Shown here: positions 24,842 through 33,008 of the stretch, piece by piece
Layout of the letters: each line of letters begins with the position of its first letter
Position numbering within the stretch: the stretch's first letter is position 1
DNA from: Lachnospiraceae bacterium
GTDB lineage: Bacteria > Bacillota > Clostridia > Lachnospirales > Lachnospiraceae
Reading direction: 5' to 3'
Length of the DNA stretch: 57,321 nt
NCBI GenBank assembly: GCA_024699645.1
Contig: JAILPE010000059.1
Coordinates: 1-57,321 of the forward strand
The notes under the pieces: generated by a model
What the model saw: the letters and a program-made list of their open reading frames with translations, nothing else
What the model was told of the DNA's origin: nothing
Databases searched by the model: none
Made by a program: the position numbers and the translations under genes

Positions 24842-27508
24842 ATGGAAGAACTTTACACAAGTCTCGATGACGTAAAGAATATGCAATTGTCTCCGTTAAT
24901 GGATCAGTACAAATCCATAAAAGATGAATATAAGGATTGTGTACTGTTCTACAGACTCGGAGATTTCTATGAGATGTTTTTTGAAGATGCGGTGAATGTA
25001 TCCCGGGAGTTAGAGCTTGCACTTACAGGAAAAAACTGCGGTCTTGATAAAAGAGCAGCTATGTGCGGTATACCGTATCATTCTTATGAATCATATCTTT
25101 CCCGTCTTGTCGGAAAAAATTACAGGGTCGCTATCTGTGAGCAGGTGGAGGACCCTGCTCTTGCCAAAGGGCTTGTCAAGAGAGAAGTGATCAGGATAGT
25201 TACTCCCGGCACAAATATGTCTGCCGAGGCGCTTGACGAGAAAAGTAATTCTTTTATCATATGCGTTGTATTCAAAAAAGATCTTTTCGGAATTGCCGCT
25301 GCCGATATATCTACCGGAGAGTTTTTTTTAACCCAGTGTTCCGGCGTAAACGAAACCAGAGACGAAATACTAAGGTATGCGCCTCGTGAGATAATATGTG
25401 ACAGAGAAATCCTCGAAGGAGATCTTGATCCCGAAAATATCGACCCCGCAGGAAATGCGAGAGCCACTTTGATAGCTCCCGAAGACGAAGCGAGCGGTAT
25501 AGAATGCCTGTTTGATCACTTCGGCGGCAAAGAGGAGATATGCGCCGCAGCCAATGATTATCCCACCGGTATTTTGGCCGCTGCCAATCTTTTTACCTAC
25601 CTGAAAAATACACAGAAGAACGATCTTTCAAATCTGACCCGGATCACGACTTATTGCCGCAGTCGTTATATGATCGTCGATAATTCCACAAGAAGAAACC
25701 TTGAACTTCTTGAAACAATGCGAGACAAAGAGAAAAAAGGTTCACTTCTTTGGGTCATCGATAAGTCCAAGACTGCCATGGGCGGAAGATTGTTGAAAAG
25801 CTACATAGAAACGCCTCTTCTTGACACTGACGAGATTAATTTAAGGCTCGACTGTGTCGGAGAACTCAAGAATAATATGATCGACAGAGAGGAGATCAGG
25901 GAATACCTCGGTTCCGTATACGATCTTGAACGTCTTTCGGGTCGTATCAGCTACAGGAATGCTTCTCCGAGAGATCTGAAGGCTTTTGGATCATCTCTTT
26001 ATACTCTGCCTGCGGTCAAAGACCTCTTAAAATGCTTTAACAGTGCCTTGCTCAAAGATATTTACGGATCTTTTGACACTCTTTATGATCTGTACGAGCT
26101 GATAGACAAAGCAATCAGCGAAGAGCCTCCGCTTTCCATAAAGGAAGGTGGGATCATAAGAGCCGGATACAACGAAGAAGTAGATACACTCAGAAATGCA
26201 AAAACCGAAGGTAAAAACTGGCTCATCGAACTTGAACAAAAGAAAAAAGATGAGACAGGTATCAAAAACCTTCGTATCAAATACAATAAAGTCTTCGGAT
26301 ATTATTACGAGGTAACAAATTCCTTTAAAGAGCTTGTTCCTCAAAGCTGGTCAAGAAAACAGACATTAACGGGAGCCGAGCGTTATACAAATGACGAGCT
26401 CAAAGAACTTGAGGACAAGATACTTCATGCACAGGACAGACTTTTCGCGCTTGAATACGATCTGTTCAACGAGATAAGAGATATAATATCCCAAAATATA
26501 GCGAGAGTTTTAAAAACAGCACACAGCATCGCCTTAATAGACGCTATGTGCAGCATAGCACTTGTATCCGAAAGAAACGGTTACGTCAGACCCGTTGTGG
26601 ACAATTCAACTGTGATAGATATCATTGAAGGCCGCCACCCGGTTGTTGAGCAATTTATCGGAAGAGAGAAATTTGTCGATAACGACTGTCTTTTAAATGA
26701 TAAAGGAAGCAGAGTCCTTCTGATAACAGGACCTAATATGGCCGGCAAATCCACATATATGAGGCAAACGGCCCTTATAGTGCTTATGGCTCAATGCGGC
26801 TTTTTTGTACCTGCAAAATCAGCGCATATAGGCATTGTCGACAGGATCTTTACGCGTGTCGGGGCATCGGACGATCTTTCGTCCGGTCAAAGTACCTTTA
26901 TGGTAGAAATGAATGAAGTATCCGTCATTGTCAGAAATGCAACTGAAAAGAGTCTTATCATCCTTGACGAGATAGGAAGAGGGACAAGCACGTTTGACGG
27001 ACTTGCTATCGCCTGGGCAGTACTTGAACATATATGTAACAAAAAACTTATCGGCGCAAAGACAATGTTTGCAACTCACTATCACGAGCTTAACGAACTC
27101 GAAGGCAGGCTTGAAGGCGTAATCAATTACTGTGTGGCTGTTAAGGACGACGGAGAAGATATCGTATTTTTGCGAAAGATAGTCAGAGGCGGTGCAGACA
27201 GGAGCTACGGAATTGAAGTTGCCAAGCTTGCCGGACTTCCGAAATCCATCATCAAAAGAGCTAAGGAAATCACAAAACTGCTTGCCGGAAACGAGATCAC
27301 CGACAGGATCGAAAATGATTTCGCTCCAAAGAGAAGGAAAAGCAACGCTTATGAAAGCGAAGGCCAGATGAATTTCTTTAGTGCCGCACCAAAAATCGAA
27401 TATAAATTCATAGATGAATTAAAAAATCTTGATATTACGACGCTGACACCGATTGATTGCATGAATTACCTCTACAAGATCAAGCAGGAGATTGGAGAAG
27501 AAAAATGA
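24842..27508 (+). CDS. mutS: DNA mismatch repair protein MutS
   Basis: Recognises mismatches and small loops and recruits MutL. The mismatch-binding motif GDFYEMFFEDA (the phenylalanine wedge and glutamate) is near residue 40. Connector, core and clamp domains follow, then Walker A TGPNMAGKSTYMRQTAL, SSGQSTFMVEM and Walker B LIILDEIGRGTSTFDG. The C-terminal tail contains QMNFFSA, resembling a beta-clamp-binding segment (QMNFF). At 888 aa it has full length. It overlaps mutL by four bases (ATGA). Confidence 0.98.
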   Translation: MEELYTSLDDVKNMQLSPLMDQYKSIKDEYKDCVLFYRLGDFYEMFFEDAVNVSRELELALTGKNCGLDKRAAMCGIPYHSYESYLSRLVGKNYRVAICEQVEDPALAKGLVKREVIRIVTPGTNMSAEALDEKSNSFIICVVFKKDLFGIAAADISTGEFFLTQCSGVNETRDEILRYAPREIICDREILEGDLDPENIDPAGNARATLIAPEDEASGIECLFDHFGGKEEICAAANDYPTGILAAANLFTYLKNTQKNDLSNLTRITTYCRSRYMIVDNSTRRNLELLETMRDKEKKGSLLWVIDKSKTAMGGRLLKSYIETPLLDTDEINLRLDCVGELKNNMIDREEIREYLGSVYDLERLSGRISYRNASPRDLKAFGSSLYTLPAVKDLLKCFNSALLKDIYGSFDTLYDLYELIDKAISEEPPLSIKEGGIIRAGYNEEVDTLRNAKTEGKNWLIELEQKKKDETGIKNLRIKYNKVFGYYYEVTNSFKELVPQSWSRKQTLTGAERYTNDELKELEDKILHAQDRLFALEYDLFNEIRDIISQNIARVLKTAHSIALIDAMCSIALVSERNGYVRPVVDNSTVIDIIEGRHPVVEQFIGREKFVDNDCLLNDKGSRVLLITGPNMAGKSTYMRQTALIVLMAQCGFFVPAKSAHIGIVDRIFTRVGASDDLSSGQSTFMVEMNEVSVIVRNATEKSLIILDEIGRGTSTFDGLAIAWAVLEHICNKKLIGAKTMFATHYHELNELEGRLEGVINYCVAVKDDGEDIVFLRKIVRGGADRSYGIEVAKLAGLPKSIIKRAKEITKLLAGNEITDRIENDFAPKRRKSNAYESEGQMNFFSAAPKIEYKFIDELKNLDITTLTPIDCMNYLYKIKQEIGEEK

Positions 27509-29523
27509 TCAACATCCTTGATACAGATACGATTAACAGAATAGCTGCGGGAGAAGTTATCGAAAGACCCTCTTCGGTTGTAAAAGAGCTTGTAGAAAAC
27601 GCGATCGACGCGAAATCAAGCACTGTAACGGTCGAAATAAAAAACGGAGGCTGTGATCTTATAAGGATCACGGATAACGGTTGCGGAATCGATAAAAATG
27701 AGGTGGATAAAGCATTTTTACCTCATGCTACAAGCAAGCTGAAAGATGCATCCGATCTTTTTACGATCAGTACTCTCGGTTTCAGAGGTGAAGCGCTTCC
27801 GAGTATAGCAAGCGTTTCGGATACCGAGATCATAACTAAACAAAGAGAAGCATTGCTCGGTGCGAGATATGAACCAGGAAAGTCCGAAGAGATATGTGAT
27901 GTCGGTGCTCCCGACGGAACCACCATAATCGTAAAAGATATTTTTGGTAAGATTCCGGCAAGAAGAAAATTTCTGAAATCGGCAAGTACGGAAGCAGCTT
28001 ATTGCAGCGATGTTATCGAAAAAACGGCCATTGCGAATCCGTCTGTCTCGTTCAGACTGATCAGTAACGGAAGATCGATATTTTTCTCAAACGGCAACGG
28101 AAGTATAAAAGATATCATTTATACGATGTACGGCCGTGAAATGAGTGACAGTCTTGTTCCTGTGGTTGAAATATCCGGCAGTCTGAAGATAGGTGGTTTT
28201 ATCGCTAAACCTATCGTTGCCCGGGCCAACAGATCTGACGAATTCTATTATGTCAACGGCAGATACATAAGGAATAAAACCATCACGAAAGCCATAGAAG
28301 ATGCTTATGCGCCTTTTTTGATGCAGCATAAATATCCATTTACTGTCCTTTTTATAGAAGTTGAAAAAGAGCTTGTTGATATAAACGTTCATCCTGCAAA
28401 ACTCGAAGTCAGATTTAAAGACTCAGTGGATGTGTATGATATAGTATTTCACGCTGTAAAAAGAACTCTTGAAGGTTTGGCGTCAGTTCCGAAGGCTCTT
28501 GACGAACCGACTTACAAGCCTTTTAAAAGTGCATATGCGGAAAATGACAAGCAGGGCTACGGTAACAGTACTAAAGCCGGTGACGGTATATTACCGGCCT
28601 ACGGTAACAGTGCTAAGGCAAGTGACGGTATATTACCGGACTACGGTAACAGTGCTTTGAATAATGATGATGTTTTGCCGGATTACTGCACAAGTTTTAC
28701 CGGAACTAAGGAATATAAGAGTTATGATGATAACATAAGCGTTAAGGACGAAGCAGAAAGCACGACCATGAATTCTTCAAAAGCGTTAACGCTTGAGGAG
28801 AAAGGATTCTTCAAAGAAAACAATCTGGCCGTTGGCTTTGACGAAGGAAATACCGTTTATAAAAATGCGCCTCAATTCACCCTTGATACAGAGACGGGTG
28901 AATACCGAGAAGAAACGAAAGAAGACTTCAAAAAGAACCTGAATTCTGATTATAAGATCATCGGACAGGTCTTCGGAACATATTGGCTTATTTCACACGG
29001 AGACGAAGCATTTTTTATCGATCAGCACGCAGCTCATGAAAAAATACTGTACGAAAGATTCATGGGTATGGCTATTGAAGAATTATGTACTCCTCAGGCA
29101 CTTATGCCGGGAGTCGTTGTTTCACTGAACGGAAAAGAAGTCGAATGTCTTGAAAATAACATGGAAAAATTTAAAGAGTTTGGATTTGAGATTGAGAACT
29201 ACGGCGGTCGGGAATATCTTCTTACGGCAGTTCCGATGCAGGATCATGGCATAGATCCCAAAAATCTTTTCCTTGAGCTTTTAAACGATATGCTTGACAA
29301 GACATTCGAAAAAGAAAAAACGCTGTCTCTTCGCGAAAAACTCGCTACACGGGCATGCAAAGCAGCGATCAAAGGAAATTCCGAGATTTCATACGATGAA
29401 GCCAAAGAGCTTATTGAGGAGCTTTTAAGAGCAAAGGATCCATTCAATTGTCCTCATGGGCGTCCGGTATTTATCAGCATTACAAAAGATGAAATGGAAA
29501 AAATGTTTAAGAGGATCGTTTAA
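27505..29523 (+). CDS. mutL: DNA mismatch repair protein MutL
   Basis: GHKL ATPase and nicking endonuclease. The N-terminal ATPase has INRIAAGEVIERPSS, DNGCGI and STLGFRGEALPSIAS. The C-terminal domain keeps the endonuclease motif DQHAAHEKILYE, ACKAAIKGN and CPHGRP, as in methyl-independent repair systems. The ATG at 27505 overlaps the mutS stop; the track's earlier start lies inside mutS. The linker between domains contains a 14-residue tandem repeat (YGNS...DGILPD). At 672 aa it is slightly long for that reason. It ends one base into miaA. Confidence 0.97.
   Translation: MINILDTDTINRIAAGEVIERPSSVVKELVENAIDAKSSTVTVEIKNGGCDLIRITDNGCGIDKNEVDKAFLPHATSKLKDASDLFTISTLGFRGEALPSIASVSDTEIITKQREALLGARYEPGKSEEICDVGAPDGTTIIVKDIFGKIPARRKFLKSASTEAAYCSDVIEKTAIANPSVSFRLISNGRSIFFSNGNGSIKDIIYTMYGREMSDSLVPVVEISGSLKIGGFIAKPIVARANRSDEFYYVNGRYIRNKTITKAIEDAYAPFLMQHKYPFTVLFIEVEKELVDINVHPAKLEVRFKDSVDVYDIVFHAVKRTLEGLASVPKALDEPTYKPFKSAYAENDKQGYGNSTKAGDGILPAYGNSAKASDGILPDYGNSALNNDDVLPDYCTSFTGTKEYKSYDDNISVKDEAESTTMNSSKALTLEEKGFFKENNLAVGFDEGNTVYKNAPQFTLDTETGEYREETKEDFKKNLNSDYKIIGQVFGTYWLISHGDEAFFIDQHAAHEKILYERFMGMAIEELCTPQALMPGVVVSLNGKEVECLENNMEKFKEFGFEIENYGGREYLLTAVPMQDHGIDPKNLFLELLNDMLDKTFEKEKTLSLREKLATRACKAAIKGNSEISYDEAKELIEELLRAKDPFNCPHGRPVFISITKDEMEKMFKRIV
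28558..28683 (+). repeat. 42-bp tandem repeat in the mutL linker
   Basis: Three consecutive units begin TACGGTAACAGT at 28558, 28600 and 28642, encoding YGNSTKAGDGILPA, YGNSAKASDGILPD and YGNSALNNDDVLPD, with a fourth start YCTS. The first two units are nearly identical and the third has diverged. Being in frame, copy changes would not break the protein. Confidence 0.9.
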
Positions 29524-30470
29524 TGGGTGATAAAATAAAGCTAATGGTGATCGCAGGTCCGACAGCGGTCGGAAAGACCTCTTTATCGGTTAGAATAGCT
29601 CAGAAGCTAAACGGGGAGATCATATCGGCAGACTCAATGCAAGTTTACAGAGGCATGGATATCGGGACCGCAAAGATTACAAAAGACGAGATGGGCGGTA
29701 TAAGACATCATCTGATCGATATATGTGATCCGGAAGAAGATTTTAGTGTTATAAAATTCCTTGAGCTTGCCAGGAATGCTGTCTATGACATCGCTTCAAG
29801 AGGCAAGATACCGATCATTGTAGGTGGTACAGGTTTTTATATTCAGGCCCTTCTGTACGATATAGATTTTACGGAATATGATGATGAGATCGCATCCAAA
29901 GTAAGAGATGATGTATTGAACCGTTTTGGCTCGGACGCTTCGGACATGCACGAGTATTTAAAAAGTATTGACCCCGAATCGGCACGTGATATTCACATGA
30001 ACAACAGAAAAAAAGTCCTTCACGCTATAGAATATTTTGAGATTACGGGAAAGAAGATATCTGATCACAACAAAGAAGAAAGAGAAAAAAAGTCTCCTTA
30101 TGACTTTAAATACTTTGTTATAACGGATGACAGGGAAAAAATTTATAAAAATATTGATATAAGAGTGGATAAAATGATAGAATCGGGACTTGTTGATGAG
30201 GTCAGATCACTTCGCCGCCGTGGTTTGACTCAAAATAACATTTCTATGCTCGGCCTCTCTTATAAAGAAATTGATGATCATTTAAATGATAAAATAACTC
30301 TTGATGAAGCGATAAGACTGATCAAAAGAGATACAAGGCATTTTGCAAGAAAACAGCTGACATGGTGGAAAAGAGAAAAAGATATAATTTATGTAGATAA
30401 ACGCAATTATGAAGATATCGATTCTTTAATATCTTATATGTGTTTTGTTTTTTCACCGAATATAGTATAA
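29523..30470 (+). CDS. miaA: tRNA dimethylallyltransferase MiaA
   Basis: Adds the isopentenyl group to A37 of tRNAs reading U-starting codons. The P-loop is GPTAVGKTSLS, followed by ISADSMQVYRGMDIGTAK, HHLIDI and VGGTGFYIQALLY; the C-terminal RDTRHFARKQLTWWKR is diagnostic. At 315 aa it is normal. Its ATG shares one base with the mutL stop (TAATG), so mutS-mutL-miaA form one coupled unit. The mreB promoter lies within its 3' end. Confidence 0.97.
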   Translation: MGDKIKLMVIAGPTAVGKTSLSVRIAQKLNGEIISADSMQVYRGMDIGTAKITKDEMGGIRHHLIDICDPEEDFSVIKFLELARNAVYDIASRGKIPIIVGGTGFYIQALLYDIDFTEYDDEIASKVRDDVLNRFGSDASDMHEYLKSIDPESARDIHMNNRKKVLHAIEYFEITGKKISDHNKEEREKKSPYDFKYFVITDDREKIYKNIDIRVDKMIESGLVDEVRSLRRRGLTQNNISMLGLSYKEIDDHLNDKITLDEAIRLIKRDTRHFARKQLTWWKREKDIIYVDKRNYEDIDSLISYMCFVFSPNIV

Positions 30471-30471
30471 T
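30443..30471 (+). promoter_or_regulatory. promoter candidate for mreBCD
   Basis: A perfect TATAAT at 30466-30471 lies at the miaA stop, with a weak T-rich -35 (TTTTGT) 17 bases upstream. A short dyad TGTTT-TCG-AAACA follows at 30481-30493, near the predicted start. Confidence 0.45.
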
Positions 30472-30510
30472 ATTTTAAGTTGTTTTCGAAACAAAACATT
30501 TGGAGGAGAT

Positions 30511-31542
30511 ATGTCAAAGACTTACGGAATCGATCTTGGAACGCGTGTTCTTAAGATATATAAGAAAAATGAGGGTGTTATATACGATGCCAAAAACATT
30601 ATAGCCGTAGCCGACGGAAACAGGATCATAGCCGTCGGAGACGAAGCTTTTGAAATGTTCGGAAAGGCACCGTCAAACATAGAAGTTACTTATCCCGTCA
30701 AATTTGGCGTGATAGCCGACATAAAACATATGCAGGCTATGCTCAACATAGTATTTGAAGAATTGTCCGCTACACACGGTAAACTTAACGGTAGTGATTT
30801 TATCGTTACGGCACCGACCGATATTACCGAGGTTGAAAAGAAGGCTTTCATCGATCTTGTTGCAAGCACCAATATCAAACCCCGAAAAGTTAAAATCGTG
30901 GAGCGCCCGATCGCCGATGCACTCGGAGTTGGGTTGAACGTCACGGATGCCAGTGGTGTAATGGTTGTTGATATCGGCGCTGACACTACGGAAATTTCAG
31001 TTTTGTCTCTCGGCGGTATCGTACTCAGTCGTTTGATCCCGATAGGCGGTAATAAATTTGACGAAGACATTATTTCGTCGGTAAAGAAAAAGTATAATCT
31101 CATTATCGGTAATAAGACTGCCGAAATAATCAAGATCAATCTTGCTACGGCCGTCAGTCCGGAAGATGATGAAATAAAAGCCATTAAAGTCTACGGACGA
31201 GATGTTGTGAGCGGTTTACCGGTTGAAAAGGAGATCGACAGCGCATTCGTATACACAGCGATAAGAGAGCATCTTCAAAATATCGTAGACAGCGTGAGAA
31301 TGATACTTGAGCATACGCCGCCTGAGATCGCTTCGGATATCATTGATTCAGGAATTTACGTAACGGGTGGTTCTGCAAGCATTGCAAATCTCTCAACATT
31401 ACTTAGTAACGAAACAGAGCTTTCGGTAAACATCTGTAAAGATCCGGCCAATTCCGTTGCTCTGGGTATCGGCAGAATAATCGAAAGTCCTGAGCTTGAC
31501 AGTCTGTCGTATGTATTAAAACAAATGAATTATAAGGATTGA
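30511..31542 (+). CDS. mreB: rod-shape determining protein MreB
   Basis: Actin-like filament that guides lateral wall synthesis. The phosphate-1 motif is YGIDLGTRVLKIY (the usual A-N-T is R-V-L here), with VVDIGADTTEISVLSLGGI and the adenosine motif YVTGGSASI. The length of 343 aa is normal. TTTGGAGGAG precedes the ATG. mreC and mreD follow closely, so it belongs to the elongasome operon. The divergent phosphate-1 loop could mark a Mbl/MreBH-like paralogue. Confidence 0.93.
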   Translation: MSKTYGIDLGTRVLKIYKKNEGVIYDAKNIIAVADGNRIIAVGDEAFEMFGKAPSNIEVTYPVKFGVIADIKHMQAMLNIVFEELSATHGKLNGSDFIVTAPTDITEVEKKAFIDLVASTNIKPRKVKIVERPIADALGVGLNVTDASGVMVVDIGADTTEISVLSLGGIVLSRLIPIGGNKFDEDIISSVKKKYNLIIGNKTAEIIKINLATAVSPEDDEIKAIKVYGRDVVSGLPVEKEIDSAFVYTAIREHLQNIVDSVRMILEHTPPEIASDIIDSGIYVTGGSASIANLSTLLSNETELSVNICKDPANSVALGIGRIIESPELDSLSYVLKQMNYKD

Positions 31543-31544
31543 TC

Positions 31545-32441
31545 ATGAAGCCTAAGATCAAGAATAAAGTAAAAAAGAAGATCGTAATAAACCCCAAGAT
31601 CGTATTTTGGGGTCTTACGGTCTTTTGTATAATTCTCATTGTGGTGTCGTACCGTTTTTCCGATATTTTTTCGCCTGTAAAAAACGTGATCGGCTCTGTT
31701 GTTGCGCCGATGCAAAAAGGTATAAACAACTTTGGCGATTTTATCGAAGATAAAGTCGATCATTTTTCGGATATGGATGATCTTCTTGAAGAAAACAAAG
31801 CGCTTAAAGCTCAAATAGACGATCTTAAAAACACCAATCAGATCCTAAACCAGGAAAAATATGAGCTTTCGTACTACAGGGAACTGTATGAACTTGACGG
31901 TTTGTACGATCAGTACAAAAAAGTTGCTGCAAAAGTAATCAGTAAAGACCCGAACAGCTACAGCGGAGAGTTTATAATTGACAAAGGTGAAAAAGACGGG
32001 ATTTTGACCGATATGAACGTTCTTGCGGGTAACGGTCTTGTCGGAATAGTTACTCAGACCGGCAGCAATTGGGCACGTGTTCGTACTATAATCGATGACT
32101 CGAGTAAAGTTAGCGGAATGTTCCTTAAAACTTCCGATACATGTATCGTTTCAGGCGATCTTGAGCTTATCGACAAAGGTTACATAAACGTTTCGCAGAT
32201 CAGCTTAAATGCCCAGATCTATGATAATTATGAGGTCGTTACATCATATATAAGCGATAAATATCTGCCCGGTATTCTTATCGGATATGTCAGCGATATC
32301 GGTGTGGATCCGACCAAATTGACGCAACAGTGTCGATTGACACCTGTAGTTGATTTTGAGCACATAGACGCAGTACTTATCATTACTCAGTTGAGAGAAG
32401 AATATGACGGTATAAGTGAGGTCTTCAAAAGTGATAATTAG
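31545..32441 (+). CDS. mreC: rod-shape determining protein MreC
   Basis: Bitopic protein linking MreB/MreD to penicillin-binding proteins. A basic cytoplasmic tail leads into one transmembrane helix (IVFWGLTVFCIILIVVSY), then a coiled coil (LLEENKALKAQIDDLKNTN) and the beta-barrel domain with GNGLVGIVTQTG. I start at ATG 31545, after TAAGGATTG; the TTG in the track is two codons earlier. At 299 aa it is normal. Its end overlaps mreD. Confidence 0.95.
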   Translation: MKPKIKNKVKKKIVINPKIVFWGLTVFCIILIVVSYRFSDIFSPVKNVIGSVVAPMQKGINNFGDFIEDKVDHFSDMDDLLEENKALKAQIDDLKNTNQILNQEKYELSYYRELYELDGLYDQYKKVAAKVISKDPNSYSGEFIIDKGEKDGILTDMNVLAGNGLVGIVTQTGSNWARVRTIIDDSSKVSGMFLKTSDTCIVSGDLELIDKGYINVSQISLNAQIYDNYEVVTSYISDKYLPGILIGYVSDIGVDPTKLTQQCRLTPVVDFEHIDAVLIITQLREEYDGISEVFKSDN

Positions 32442-32937
32442 AGCCATAGTTCTTATATTGGGATCTTTTATCCTTTATGTCCTGCAAACAGGGCTTTTTT
32501 CGTCGTTCTCACTTGCGGGAGTCGTACCCGATCTTTTAATGATCTTAGTTGTGTCCATCGGATTTATGAGAGGAAGAACGAAGGCTATGCTGGCCGGACT
32601 TCTTTGCGGATTTTATATTGATTGTTGTTACAGTTCGGTTGTGGGAATATTTCCGTTGTTCTATATAATAATCGGTAATCTTGCCGGATTCTCGCATAAG
32701 ATATATGACGACGACGATCATATGACACCGCTTATGCTTACCGCTGTCGGTGAATTGCTTTATAATCTTATGTATTTTGTTGTATTTTATCTATTACAGG
32801 GAAAGATAAATCTTTCGTTTTACATATATAGGATCACGATCCCAAGAATCGTATATACGGTACTTGTAAGCATCATCCTTTACAGGATACTTAAAATCGC
32901 AAACCTGTATCTGCTCAGATTTGACAAGGATGAATGA
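32431..32937 (+). CDS. mreD: rod-shape determining protein MreD
   Basis: Small polytopic membrane protein of the elongasome, with about five hydrophobic helices and the typical PDLLMILVVSIGFMRG motif. I favour GTG at 32431 (MIIRAIVL), nine bases after GAGG; the GTG at 32416 in the track has no good site. It overlaps the mreC stop. The gene is recognised by hydropathy and position more than by strict motifs. Confidence 0.88.
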   Translation: MIIRAIVLILGSFILYVLQTGLFSSFSLAGVVPDLLMILVVSIGFMRGRTKAMLAGLLCGFYIDCCYSSVVGIFPLFYIIIGNLAGFSHKIYDDDDHMTPLMLTAVGELLYNLMYFVVFYLLQGKINLSFYIYRITIPRIVYTVLVSIILYRILKIANLYLLRFDKDE

Positions 32938-33008
32938 TATTTTATTGAAGCGTGACCTGAATCGATTATCGTTTAAGAACGAAAAAGAATTACCTAACGG
33001 AGATCATA

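Noticed and set aside
28558-28683. CRISPR-like repeat
   Set aside because: The units are contiguous, in frame with mutL and have no spacers.
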